A stretch of DNA of 64,000 nucleotides from contig NZ_ANBM01000005.1 in assembly GCF_002100115.1 (NCBI RefSeq), forward strand, positions 228,804 to 292,803, given 5' to 3'. The notes under the pieces were generated by a model that searched no databases, was not told the DNA's origin, and worked only from the letters and a program-made list of their open reading frames with translations. The position numbers were made by a program, and so were the translations under genes. Source of the stretch: Anaerovibrio sp. JC8. GTDB lineage: Bacteria; Bacillota; Negativicutes; Selenomonadales; Selenomonadaceae. Of this stretch, positions 9,105-17,323 are shown one piece after another. The number at the start of each line of letters is the position of its first letter. Positions within the stretch are counted from its first letter, which is position 1.

Positions 9105-10607
9105 TTATTTATTATCTAAAGGCTCTCCGTAGGCCTCCGCCAACAGAGCTGCCCTCTTTTCAATGTAAATATCTATATCCCTCAGATAAGTGATTAAATC
9201 CTTGGCATTAAATGAGGATTTCAACCGCTTTTCCCGGAAATTCACCACCTTGCTGGTGGCTGCACCACCAATACCAAGTATGGTCTGGTGCTCCTCCATA
9301 ATCTGGATATTATAGATACTTTCCGCCCCCTCACGGCAACAGCCAACATTTTCCAGTTGACCGCTCATATAGCCCTGACGGTACAGATAATATGGCTTCA
9401 TACCAGCCTTATTAATATAGCCCATAGCCGTATGGAACATATCCCGACAAGTCTTGTCATCCGGCAGCTCATACTCCTCCAGATTCATCTTCAAAACGGA
9501 GCCCCGCTTTAAAGCCAGGGAATGAAGGGTTATATCATCGGGCCCAAGGGCCACGATTTTCTGCATGGTATCTTCAATATCGGCCACCCCTTCACCAGGA
9601 AGGCCAATAATTAAATCCATATTGATTTCCGGAATACCAGCCGCCCGCAAATCATTGTACATAGTCACAATAGCTTCCGGGGAATGGTTCCTTCCAATGC
9701 GTTTCAGTGTCCTTGGCTGCATGGTCTGTGGGTTTACGCTGACCCGGGTAACCTGCATATCCACCATGGTCTGAATCTTGTCCGGGGACATGCTGTCCGG
9801 CCGGCCCGCTTCCACCGTGAACTCAATGGTATGTTCACAGTAAAAAGCCTCCCGTACTGCGCTGAGCATTTCCCGGAAATATTTATCCGGCAGGCTGGTG
9901 GGAGTACCCCCGCCTACATAAATGGACTGGACCTTAAAGCCATAGTCGGCCACCGCCTGCTTTACTGCAGCCAAGTCCTTATGGAATACCTCCATAAACT
10001 CCTGCAGGCCCTCTTCCTTCGGCAGGATGTTGGCCGGGAAGGAGCAATAAAGACAACGGCTCAGGCAAAATGGTATGCCCACATAGATGCTGATGGTCTT
10101 TTCGTCTGTCCTGGCCAAAAATGGCTGCTGGCGGATGGCCATATCCACAATGGTGGTAGCCTTTTCCTCGCTGGCTTCGTAATCATGGAGCAGCCGGTCC
10201 ACCACCTCATCCCGGGATAATCCACCGTCCAGCAGACGATGAACTATCTTGGTGGGACGTACCCCGTGAAGGATACCCCAAGGCGCCGCTTCAAGGCCAA
10301 ACTGCTTTCTGAACAGCTGATAGAGGTTCAGCTTTATGAGACGATGCTTGCCGGCGGCAAACCGTTCATCACTGCGGCCACGGATGGTCTGGGTGAGATG
10401 CACCCTTTCCCCATTTACGCCAGTCATATCTATAACCGTCTCCACCACCGGAACATTATCGGGGTGCAGATGGTTTTCTATATTTAGTGATTCCCAGGCA
10501 TAATCCTCCTGGCAGCCCGTCTCAAACTTAAAGAGATTCAAAACCTCCCGGACCACCTTGACTACCACCTGATCCTCACTATTTAAGGTAAACTCGTTAA
10601 TTTTCAA
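9105..10607 (-). CDS. hemZ: Coproporphyrinogen III dehydrogenase HemZ (radical SAM)
   Basis: Oxygen-independent radical SAM enzyme of the HemN/HemZ family, acting in haem synthesis. The cluster motif is in PFCLSRCLYCSFP (CxxxCxxC), followed by the GGGTPTSL SAM-binding segment and the IGLPGEG and RQGYMSGQLENVG stretches typical of coproporphyrinogen dehydrogenases. I choose a TTG start at 10607 behind an AGGAG site, giving about 500 residues like the Bacillus HemZ; an upstream ATG at 10637 has no ribosome site. The start overlaps the end of fur by 11 bases, so the two are likely translated together. Confidence 0.85.
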   Translation of the reverse strand: MKINEFTLNSEDQVVVKVVREVLNLFKFETGCQEDYAWESLNIENHLHPDNVPVVETVIDMTGVNGERVHLTQTIRGRSDERFAAGKHRLIKLNLYQLFRKQFGLEAAPWGILHGVRPTKIVHRLLDGGLSRDEVVDRLLHDYEASEEKATTIVDMAIRQQPFLARTDEKTISIYVGIPFCLSRCLYCSFPANILPKEEGLQEFMEVFHKDLAAVKQAVADYGFKVQSIYVGGGTPTSLPDKYFREMLSAVREAFYCEHTIEFTVEAGRPDSMSPDKIQTMVDMQVTRVSVNPQTMQPRTLKRIGRNHSPEAIVTMYNDLRAAGIPEINMDLIIGLPGEGVADIEDTMQKIVALGPDDITLHSLALKRGSVLKMNLEEYELPDDKTCRDMFHTAMGYINKAGMKPYYLYRQGYMSGQLENVGCCREGAESIYNIQIMEEHQTILGIGGAATSKVVNFREKRLKSSFNAKDLITYLRDIDIYIEKRAALLAEAYGEPLDNK

Positions 10608-11061
10608 GCTTCTTGGCACACTCCTGACAGTATCCATAGAATAACACCTGATGATCAATGATGTTGAAGTTGCACTGATCAGCAATCTTCTGCTCCAGGC
10701 CCTCCAGCATATCCTCAGAGAATTCTATAACCTTGTCGCAGCCTTTGCAAATAAGGTGATGGTGCTGATGGCCGTTCTCCTGAATCTTCTTCAGCTCGTA
10801 ACGGGCCCGCTTCTCACCGAATTCCATCTTCTGCAAAATATTCATTTCAGGACTGCACATTAACTCGAGAGTACGGTACACAGTGGCCAGACCAATATCA
10901 TATCCCTTATCCCGGAGAGTACGGTGTACTTCCTCAGCACTAAGGTGTTCTCCTGTACTATTTAAGAAAACCTCCAGTACGTCCTGTCTCTGATGAGTCA
11001 GCTTGTACCGGCTGTTCTGGAGTCTTTTTTTCAGTTCTTCAATGCTAAATCCATCACGCAT
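10597..11061 (-). CDS. Fur/PerR family metal-dependent repressor
   Basis: DNA-binding repressor that senses a metal ion (iron, or peroxide through bound iron). The start at 11061 follows GGGGGA. The winged helix-turn-helix includes LTHQRQDVLEVF and GLATVYRTLELM. The metal-binding region is HQHHHLICKGCDKVIEF, and the zinc-knuckle cysteines are CKGC and CQEC. The length is about 154 residues. It is the first gene of a probable fur-hemZ-hisS-aspS run, which suggests that haem synthesis is tied to metal or redox state. Fur, PerR and Zur cannot be separated with certainty. Confidence 0.88.
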   Translation of the reverse strand: MRDGFSIEELKKRLQNSRYKLTHQRQDVLEVFLNSTGEHLSAEEVHRTLRDKGYDIGLATVYRTLELMCSPEMNILQKMEFGEKRARYELKKIQENGHQHHHLICKGCDKVIEFSEDMLEGLEQKIADQCNFNIIDHQVLFYGYCQECAKKLEN

Positions 11062-11130
11062 TTCTATATCCCCCGCATGCCAAAAATTTGTAATTAACAT
11101 TACTCTCCTAATTTACACTCCAATTATTGT

Positions 11131-11226
11131 ATTATAACGTAATTGTTCAAGAATTTCCATAACTATATGGAAATTCATCCCATTAGGCGTTTCGACGAGC
11201 CCAAAAGCCTACTCGTCATAACGCAA
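11131..11226 (-). repeat. Two-hairpin intergenic repeat, copy A (upstream of fur)
   Basis: A ~96-base element also present at 34127-34225. Shared fixed parts are ATTATAACG at one end, GTTCAA, GCGTTTC and ATAACGC at the other. Hairpin 1 is GAATTTCCATA/TATGGAAATTC; hairpin 2 is GACGAG/CTCGTC enclosed by GCGTT/AACGC. Stem bases differ between the copies but remain paired. On the minus strand the element ends in CGTTATAAT, so its last bases form a possible -10 box about 70 bases before the fur start. Confidence 0.6.
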
Positions 11227-11249
11227 AGAATCATGTTTTTCCATATGTA

Positions 11250-12500
11250 TTATTCATATTCAGCAATATATTTTGCTAATTCTGCATCATAGCTGTATTC
11301 ATAACCAGAAGGACGGGTATCATCTCCTAAAAGATATCGTGATTCATTTGGCTTTATTTTTAATCTGTCAATAACCTTAAAATATCTTGTTTCATGATCC
11401 GCACAAGTCAAATATATGTCCTCAATATCTGAATTATGGATGTCATCTCCTGTATATACATTAGTAAAAGCAAACTTTCCACTTCCTAAAAAGCCATTAT
11501 GGATAATATCAGCTATTTGTCCTGCCACGAAATAGGTTCTATCGATGGTCGATACCCTATCATTACCGTTTATAATCCCTGTCCCCATAAAAGGCCTGCC
11601 ATCCAAATAGAATTTTTGGTTATTGAAAGTTACTCTGCCATAGGAATGCTCAGAAATCTGCTTTTCCAGCCTACGGATGCGCTCAAGAGTATCTGGGTGC
11701 GGGTTGTATTCATTCCCATCAATTACCTGAATGCCTTTGATATCATACCTTTTTTCATGTTTATCCATCCGATAAAGGAAAGAAACCAAGCTGCCGGGAG
11801 AAAATCGTGTGCTGTTGTTTAAAAAGGATACAGCCTGTCTGTCTGCCAAATATTCCCCTTCAACGGAGAACTGGGCATTTATGGCAGTTTTATTGTAAGC
11901 AATATCTGTCATCAAAAGCATAAGATTTTCAGGAGAAGGCGTGTTCCAATTACTCCCCAATAATGCTTTTAATCCCTTTTCCCCATAAAAATTATCTATC
12001 TTCCGCTGGAAATCACGGTTATACCAGTGAGAGGCTTCATGGGCAATAACCGAAGCAAGCATAGAGTATTGATACAGACTCCCTTCGTTATAGTCTGCAA
12101 GATTCCGATAATCTATCTTATCAATAGAAGGGATAGTCATAGTAAAATCAATCATTTGGGTTGATAAAAAAATACGCCCGGAAGGAAGGGTTGTTGCATC
12201 CACCTCATTAACCGAGGATTCTTTAATAGGATAAAGAAAACGGGAATGAACTCCGTCATTAAAATTTAATGTGGCCGGATTCATTTCAACCAGCTCTTTT
12301 TGTATTCTATAGATAAAATCATTATGCCAGGAACGAACTCCATTGGCATATTCATCTTCGATAAAATCACCATAAAGATGTTCAGCTTCATCGCTGATGA
12401 CATAGGCTTCAGAAATATTAGCTACAAATGATACCGTTACCAGGGCTAAAGCCATAAAGCCTGCTAAAAATTTCTTCCTTGGATTCATATTTAATTTCAT
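11250..12500 (-). CDS. Exported M48-like zinc metallopeptidase
   Basis: Probable secreted or envelope-bound metalloprotease. The start at 12500 follows AAGGATT, and the N-terminus (MKLNMNPRKKFLAGFMALALVTVS...) is a signal peptide. The zinc motif HEASH lies near residue 154 inside VIAHEASHWYNRDF, and EGEYLADRQAV supplies the third ligand, as in M48 peptidases. HPDTLERIRRLEKQ is also typical of bacterial M48 exported proteins. The C-terminal ~130 residues are not recognised. The gene is more A+T-rich than hemZ and hisS and opens the accessory island. The substrate is unknown. Confidence 0.72.
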   Translation of the reverse strand: MKLNMNPRKKFLAGFMALALVTVSFVANISEAYVISDEAEHLYGDFIEDEYANGVRSWHNDFIYRIQKELVEMNPATLNFNDGVHSRFLYPIKESSVNEVDATTLPSGRIFLSTQMIDFTMTIPSIDKIDYRNLADYNEGSLYQYSMLASVIAHEASHWYNRDFQRKIDNFYGEKGLKALLGSNWNTPSPENLMLLMTDIAYNKTAINAQFSVEGEYLADRQAVSFLNNSTRFSPGSLVSFLYRMDKHEKRYDIKGIQVIDGNEYNPHPDTLERIRRLEKQISEHSYGRVTFNNQKFYLDGRPFMGTGIINGNDRVSTIDRTYFVAGQIADIIHNGFLGSGKFAFTNVYTGDDIHNSDIEDIYLTCADHETRYFKVIDRLKIKPNESRYLLGDDTRPSGYEYSYDAELAKYIAEYE

Positions 12501-12554
12501 TAAAAACAATCCTTTCATGTAATTAATCAGAAGCTACACCAGAGCAGCCACTTT

Positions 12555-13109
12555 TTAATATAACATTAGAATATAATCAGGTACCTCTACTCTTCTTTTA
12601 CTTACAATGATTTTTATTCTATCATCATCGTCAAAAAAAGTAACTTCTCTATCCATATCGGATTTACCCTGGGTATCCATAACAAGTTCAAAATCTTGGG
12701 AATGAGGCTTTTCCTTCAATTCAGCCATATCAAATTCAAGAACATTGGAATAAGGCTTTTCCTGGGGTGCTTCATATTTATATTTTTTTAGCTGTATATC
12801 TTTGATTTTTAGCACATAATGATTATCCTTTTGTTCAATGATGAAACAGGATGTAGAATCGCTATACATAATAGTTCCATCTATTAATTCTTCCGCCTTA
12901 TTGCCCTGTGTACTACCGCGATATATCTCCATATAATCCTGATTTTCCGCTACCTTTTGACGGACTTCTACCAACCATTCATCTTCATATACAGGTTTCT
13001 TTTCCACGAACTGTGACGCATGGCTTATTGAAGCATGAAAAACCAGCAAAAATGTAAAACACATTACCCACATAATACATTTACCTACACCCATTAAATC
13101 CTTATTCAT
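12555..13109 (-). CDS. Exported protein of unknown function
   Basis: Not recognised. The 184-residue product starts with a basic residue and a hydrophobic stretch (IMWVMCFTFLLVFHASISHAS) that reads as a signal peptide cleaved after HAS or nearby. The mature part is acidic and rich in Asp, Glu and Lys, with no cysteines useful for lipidation and no repeats. It lies 54 bases upstream of the metallopeptidase gene on the same strand, so the pair may be coexpressed and act together at the cell surface. Base composition matches the A+T-rich island. Confidence 0.6.
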   Translation of the reverse strand: MNKDLMGVGKCIMWVMCFTFLLVFHASISHASQFVEKKPVYEDEWLVEVRQKVAENQDYMEIYRGSTQGNKAEELIDGTIMYSDSTSCFIIEQKDNHYVLKIKDIQLKKYKYEAPQEKPYSNVLEFDMAELKEKPHSQDFELVMDTQGKSDMDREVTFFDDDDRIKIIVSKRRVEVPDYILMLY

Positions 13110-13196
13110 ATTTCTACACTCCTCCCCAAATCATAAACTTAAACTAAAAGAACTACAGCCTTTCACGGATGTAGTTTTTTTAGTGTGCAATATAAT

Positions 13197-13737
13197 GTTT
13201 GATGCCGCGAGCGGCATTTGCCCTGCGCAATTATTAATTATTATGTCAATGCAAAGCCTTCAGAAATGTTTCAATGCCGCGAGCGGCATTTGCCCTGCGC
13301 AATAAAACAACAGGCAAGGTAGTAGTTATGGGTATGAAGTTTCAATGCCGCGAGCGGCATTTACCCTGCGCAATTGCCATCTATGGCACAAAGGAAGATA
13401 AGGAAGCTTTCTAGTTTCAATGCCGCAAGCGGCATTAGCCTTGCGCAAGTAACTACTGGTTCACCAATAATTGAGTTTGAGGGTCAGTTTCAATGCCGCA
13501 AGCGGCATTAGCCTTGCGCAAGAGGTAATCCCTGATAAGCGAAAGAAAGCCCCAAAACAGTTTCAATGCCGCAAGCGGCATTTGCCCTGCGCAATTCGAT
13601 GACCGTGACCCACATGCTATTCTGCATGGCATGTTTCAATGCCGCAAGCGGCATTTGCCCTGCGCAATGAATGGTTGGTAGAATTATCCCAATTTTCGCT
13701 TAGTTTCAATGCCGCAAGCGGCATTTGCCCTGCGCAA
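13197..13737 (-). CRISPR. CRISPR array 1: 8 repeats, 7 spacers
   Basis: 35-base repeats begin at 13197 (degenerate, 34 bases), 13268, 13339, 13414, 13487, 13560, 13633 and 13703. On the plus strand they read GTTTCAATGCCGC..., ending CCTGCGCAA. Spacers are 35-40 bases. On the minus strand each repeat ends in ATTGAAAC after the stem ATGCCGC/GCGGCAT, which is the usual Cas6 product handle, so the array is transcribed leftward in line with the cas genes. The decayed repeat is at the left, leader-distal end. Repeat variants occur in blocks: GCGAGC in the three leftmost, GCCTTGCG in 13414 and 13487, and GCAAGC...TTTGCCCTG in the last three. Confidence 0.97.
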
Positions 13738-13953
13738 TACTGTCCTCTGAAACCATTGAAAACAGTGGGCTGAAAATGAAAAAATAACACAGAAGGCGAT
13801 TTTCAGCAAAATGTTCCAAAACGCCCGTGGACACTTGTTGCACTTTTATCCCAAAAACCGCTATGCAGTAAGCAACAAAAGCCATCCTTTAGTCCACGAA
13901 AATCCTTAATTCAGATTTTCATTTTGCTGGGTTTCTTCGCCATCGTCTTCCTT
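13738..13953 (-). promoter_or_regulatory. CRISPR leader 1
   Basis: About 215 bases next to the newest repeat, nearly identical to 24677-24892 beside array 2. It is non-coding, and its conservation in two places supports a role in transcription and spacer uptake. Confidence 0.85.
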
Positions 13954-13982
13954 ATTATAGAATAATTATAGTCCTTCTGCAA
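13954..13982 (-). promoter_or_regulatory. Array 1 promoter, -35 box inside cas6
   Basis: On the minus strand TTGCAG (13977-13982) and TATAAT (13954-13959) are 17 bases apart. The same boxes with the same spacing occur at array 2. The -35 box lies in the last codons of cas6, whose stop is at 13966-13968. Confidence 0.8.
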
Positions 13983-14793
13983 CACTACATAATCGGGTCT
14001 GACCCATTCCCTGGGCGGTCATGCGTCCAACCCCAGCAAACTGGGCAAAATATGCTAATCTGTAAAATATCTTTTTTTGTTCATCATCAAGATTATACAG
14101 TGAATAGGTAAATTCCCCCACAAACCCAGTAACAGCGATATTTTTATTATATCTGAGCCGCTCTGTATTCCCCTTCCACTTCCACGGTACTACCTTTTCA
14201 GCCATGGCCTTGCACTCAGCCACATCAAGAGGCTCAGGCATATCAAACTGATTCCACTTCATTGCCAATGATCCCCATACCATTCTTGGCTCTGGGAAAG
14301 GATAATCACTTGTATCAAGTCTGAAGGTGGTCGGTGAAACATATCGCAAAGTAACCAACTCTGGTACCTTCGGCGGCATACTATCCATGAATTCTTTCTT
14401 GGTCAAAAGAACAGCTTCCGGATGCTCTGAAGTGGCTTTAAACACGGATTGAAGCTCAAAATTCGCTTTTCCTATCTGGAAAACATATCCTTCCGGGACA
14501 TTCAAAAAGATATGTAAAACATCTTCTGAGAACGCAGTAATCGATATTTCAGCGCACTCTCCCTGTTGAACAGAATAGTGACTGATATCCTCTGTCTGTT
14601 CACCTTGATTGATATGTAAAGGCGCAACAGTAAAGGGTTTAACCTGCAAAGCATTATGCAATTCTGTTGCCAGCCCCTCTGACTGACTTTTCAGTAGCTT
14701 AAAAACAGCACCATGAAGCAGTTTTCCATTCACCACTGGCACACGGCATTTTTCTGTTGCCTGCACACGATATACAATTCTTCCTAAATCCAT
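13966..14793 (-). CDS. cas6: CRISPR RNA endoribonuclease Cas6
   Basis: RAMP-family endonuclease that cuts the array transcript within each repeat, leaving the ATTGAAAC handle. The C-terminal glycine-rich loop is clear (AGVGRMTAQGMGQTR, residues 253-267), and His27 in KLLHGAVF is the likely general acid/base. The length of 275 residues is normal. It is the last gene of the cmr operon, 11 bases after the DEDDh exonuclease gene. Its 3' end overlaps the promoter of array 1, so processing enzyme and array share DNA. Its substrate should be the stem-loop repeats of both arrays. Confidence 0.93.
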   Translation of the reverse strand: MDLGRIVYRVQATEKCRVPVVNGKLLHGAVFKLLKSQSEGLATELHNALQVKPFTVAPLHINQGEQTEDISHYSVQQGECAEISITAFSEDVLHIFLNVPEGYVFQIGKANFELQSVFKATSEHPEAVLLTKKEFMDSMPPKVPELVTLRYVSPTTFRLDTSDYPFPEPRMVWGSLAMKWNQFDMPEPLDVAECKAMAEKVVPWKWKGNTERLRYNKNIAVTGFVGEFTYSLYNLDDEQKKIFYRLAYFAQFAGVGRMTAQGMGQTRLCSVAEGL

Positions 14794-14804
14794 AATTAAA
14801 TTCC

Positions 14805-15332
14805 TTATTTATTCCTTAGGCGCGGAAGAATATATTTCTTCCAAATAGCTAAAGTTGTTCTGGCATCATATAGAGCATTATGCTGCATTCCGTTTTCCAG
14901 TGGATTCACCAGCTCTTCTCTTGCTTTCAGAGGATCTATACCAATAACATAAAGCATACTGGATATATCCAGCATCGGAAACGGTCCCTGAAAAAGCCGC
15001 TCCTCAATATTACTGGAAACACATTTAGACATCAGACGGCTCTCCACCGGATGCATTACATCTATAATGATATAAGCATTCTGGGCATGAGTCCGCCAGA
15101 AGGACCATACTGCTTCTAATAGGCTATGCTCATCATCATACTTTTCGTACTCTCCCATAATGGGAAGTACATTCTCTCGAACCCATTCCGTTCTTATATG
15201 CTTTTCAGGCTCACTCAAACCGATGTATTGCTTTTCCAGCTCATTACCATCGGCATCAGTTAAAACCATAGCTACAGAAACAAATGGCCCATACAGGCCA
15301 TCTGTCTCTGCGTCTAGAAAGATATAATTCAT
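14805..15332 (-). CDS. DEDDh 3'-5' exonuclease within the cmr operon
   Basis: DnaQ/RNase T-like exonuclease with a full active-site set: Asp7 and Glu9 (FLDAETDG), Asp91 (IIIDVMHP), His151 and Asp156 (QHNALYDA). At 175 residues it is a single-domain protein with no membrane segment. It lies between cmr6 (gap of 4 bases) and cas6 in the type III-B operon. DEDD-family and nanoRNase-like proteins are known neighbours of CorA effectors in type III loci. I infer a role in degrading the signalling nucleotide or trimming crRNA 3' ends; the sequence does not decide between them. Confidence 0.82.
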   Translation of the reverse strand: MNYIFLDAETDGLYGPFVSVAMVLTDADGNELEKQYIGLSEPEKHIRTEWVRENVLPIMGEYEKYDDEHSLLEAVWSFWRTHAQNAYIIIDVMHPVESRLMSKCVSSNIEERLFQGPFPMLDISSMLYVIGIDPLKAREELVNPLENGMQHNALYDARTTLAIWKKYILPRLRNK

Positions 15333-15336
15333 TTAA

Positions 15337-16182
15337 TTACCTTCTGTTATTTCTATTACTACCTTGTGGCCTATTGTTATTAGACGGATTCGGTTTAGGA
15401 GCATTGACTTTCAATAACTCATTTTTGGACGGCTTTTTCACCATCATACCAAATCCAACATTTGTCTTGGCACCTATACCCATATCAAGTACAATTTGTT
15501 CAAATAACTCAAGCAACTCTGCAGCAGTAACTACTACTTTTTTGTCAACGACATAATCCTTACACACAAAAAAGAACTTAAATATTACTCCAGGCTTAAT
15601 CTTTACCATGCTAACGGGTTTGGGCTCTTTAAACTCACTTGGATGCGGGGTGATATACTCTGTCGCTAACAATGTTTTATCATTTTCATCCACTTGAGGA
15701 AAAGCACCTAGAAAATTTATATTGCCCGGTTTATCCTGCCCAAAAATCCATTTGGTAAACTCTACTATGTCATCTACTTTCTTTCCATTTGGGCATGATT
15801 TAATATATTCAATTCTAGCATCATCTCCGGGTTCCGGAAAATAGCTTCTTAACATTCCTTTTAAAGATGAACCGGGTAAAAATGGCAGGCCAGTAACAAA
15901 GTCAAAGGTAAATCCATTTTTTAAGGCATCAACCATTTTTATCTCATGTAAAAGCCCTGTTCCTATCATTAACCCTGGATAAGCAGTATGCAGACTAAAT
16001 TCCTGTAGTCCATCAATATGTTCAAATTCTGCCGGAAAAATATTCTCTGTTGGAAAATGAAACTCAACAATATTGGTTGTCCTGTCTGTTATACCTCCAT
16101 TGACAAAAAATTCTTCATCATTCAAACCTAAGCCATCGTAGTATTCAACATTATATAAATAACTCATATTATTGGACTTCAT
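15337..16182 (-). CDS. cmr6: Type III-B RAMP protein Cmr6
   Basis: RAMP subunit at the far end of the Cmr backbone. The start at 16182 follows GGGAG, inside the end of cmr5 (14-base overlap); an earlier start is less likely. Family marks are GLMIGTGLLHEIKM, FLPGSSLKGMLRSYF and the glycine-rich GIGAKTNVGFGMMV near the C-terminus. The basic, asparagine-rich tail (PNPSNNNRPQGSNRNNRR) may touch RNA. The length is about 281 residues. Its position after cmr5 matches other III-B operons. Confidence 0.92.
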   Translation of the reverse strand: MKSNNMSYLYNVEYYDGLGLNDEEFFVNGGITDRTTNIVEFHFPTENIFPAEFEHIDGLQEFSLHTAYPGLMIGTGLLHEIKMVDALKNGFTFDFVTGLPFLPGSSLKGMLRSYFPEPGDDARIEYIKSCPNGKKVDDIVEFTKWIFGQDKPGNINFLGAFPQVDENDKTLLATEYITPHPSEFKEPKPVSMVKIKPGVIFKFFFVCKDYVVDKKVVVTAAELLELFEQIVLDMGIGAKTNVGFGMMVKKPSKNELLKVNAPKPNPSNNNRPQGSNRNNRR

Positions 16183-16588
16183 CACTTTCTCCCGCCTTCT
16201 TATCAACCAATTCATAAAGATTCATGGCCAATTTCAGAGCAATTGCTGCATTAAGTATTTCTTCTTTACAATCCCTCTCAGCAGACATTCCCCTTTTTTT
16301 CCGTTCGATGGCATACTCAAACAGGGTTTCATGAAACTGTTCGCCCTCATGACGGCTCTTCACAATATCATAAATTGCAGCCAAAATCAGCTGACGTTCA
16401 ACCGAAGCACCAGCTCTTTTTGAAAAATAAGCAATAGCCGCCAGAAGACTGCCCATAGTTATAGCTGCCCCAAAGGAAGATATCTGTCCACGAAATGCTC
16501 TATCAATCTTACCATCTTGAGCAATACCGTGCTGAGCCAGCAAACTATATGCTGACTCTATTTCATCATTTATTACACGCTTATTCAT
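16169..16588 (-). CDS. cmr5: Type III-B small subunit Cmr5
   Basis: Small helical subunit of the Cmr effector complex, which lines the groove that holds the target RNA. The protein is 139 residues, mostly helical, with no catalytic motif. It is assigned from size, composition (AYSLLAQHGIAQDGKIDRAFRGQISSFG and the following SKRAG segment fit Cmr5) and its place between cmr4 (gap of 3 bases) and cmr6. Such short proteins diverge fast, so context carries much of the assignment. Confidence 0.85.
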   Translation of the reverse strand: MNKRVINDEIESAYSLLAQHGIAQDGKIDRAFRGQISSFGAAITMGSLLAAIAYFSKRAGASVERQLILAAIYDIVKSRHEGEQFHETLFEYAIERKKRGMSAERDCKEEILNAAIALKLAMNLYELVDKKAGESDEVQ

Positions 16589-16591
16589 TGC

Positions 16592-17323
16592 TCATACCTC
16601 CCCCACAGTCGTCAGACTACATAATCCGTAGCCAATGGAAGCATTTCCACCAAACTGAACAATTTTCCCTTCAATAGCGTTCTTAAAGCCCCGCAAAGAA
16701 TCCACCGCATCGTCACGTACTATTACCGGAAAAACAAACGTACTATGATGTGGTACAATTTCCTCATACCAAAGATTTTTACTTATACCATTCTCAAGAC
16801 AATTCCTGGCCATTACAGGGAGCTCTATCATGCGGAACTCTGCATCACTCATAGAATATACAGTATCACCGGCCACAACAATTTTTTCTTCAACTTTTAT
16901 TCCCTCAACAGCAACATTCGTCGAATCAGTATAATCTTCACCAGAAAAATCATCTGTTTCTGGAATAGCAAAACTTTTCCTTAACTGATCATATCTTTCC
17001 TGCGAGGATTTCGGTGAAACCATATAAAATGCCTTATCCCCTTCGGATGCTCTGGCTGGCATTGCCATCATATCTGCTGACAGAATTTTTAATGCTCCTT
17101 CAGTTTTTGCATTATCATCGCCAAACCAACTATTGACATCATCTTTTTGATTGTTCTCCGTAAAATACTGGCGCAATGCTCCTTTTAAACCGGATGAATT
17201 TATTGTAGGCAACCCAGTAACAGGATCCCTCTCCACTTCATTGTCGATAATATTGTAATTTACGTCGCCGTTGCCTACATGCAAATTAGTAACACACTGC
17301 ACTTTTACTAAAATAGCTTTCAT
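16592..17323 (-). CDS. cmr4: Type III-B backbone RAMP Cmr4 (target RNase)
   Basis: Repeated backbone subunit (Cas7 family) that binds crRNA and cuts target RNA at 6-base intervals in known Cmr complexes. LHVGNGDVNYNIID starts the RAMP fold, LPTINSSGLKGALRQYF is the conserved helix, and QFGGNASIGYGLCSL is the C-terminal glycine-rich loop. Asp27 or Asp33 in IIDNEVERDP is the likely cleavage residue. The length of 243 residues is at the short end of the family. The gene overlaps the end of cmr3 by 4 bases. Confidence 0.93.
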   Translation of the reverse strand: MKAILVKVQCVTNLHVGNGDVNYNIIDNEVERDPVTGLPTINSSGLKGALRQYFTENNQKDDVNSWFGDDNAKTEGALKILSADMMAMPARASEGDKAFYMVSPKSSQERYDQLRKSFAIPETDDFSGEDYTDSTNVAVEGIKVEEKIVVAGDTVYSMSDAEFRMIELPVMARNCLENGISKNLWYEEIVPHHSTFVFPVIVRDDAVDSLRGFKNAIEGKIVQFGGNASIGYGLCSLTTVGEV

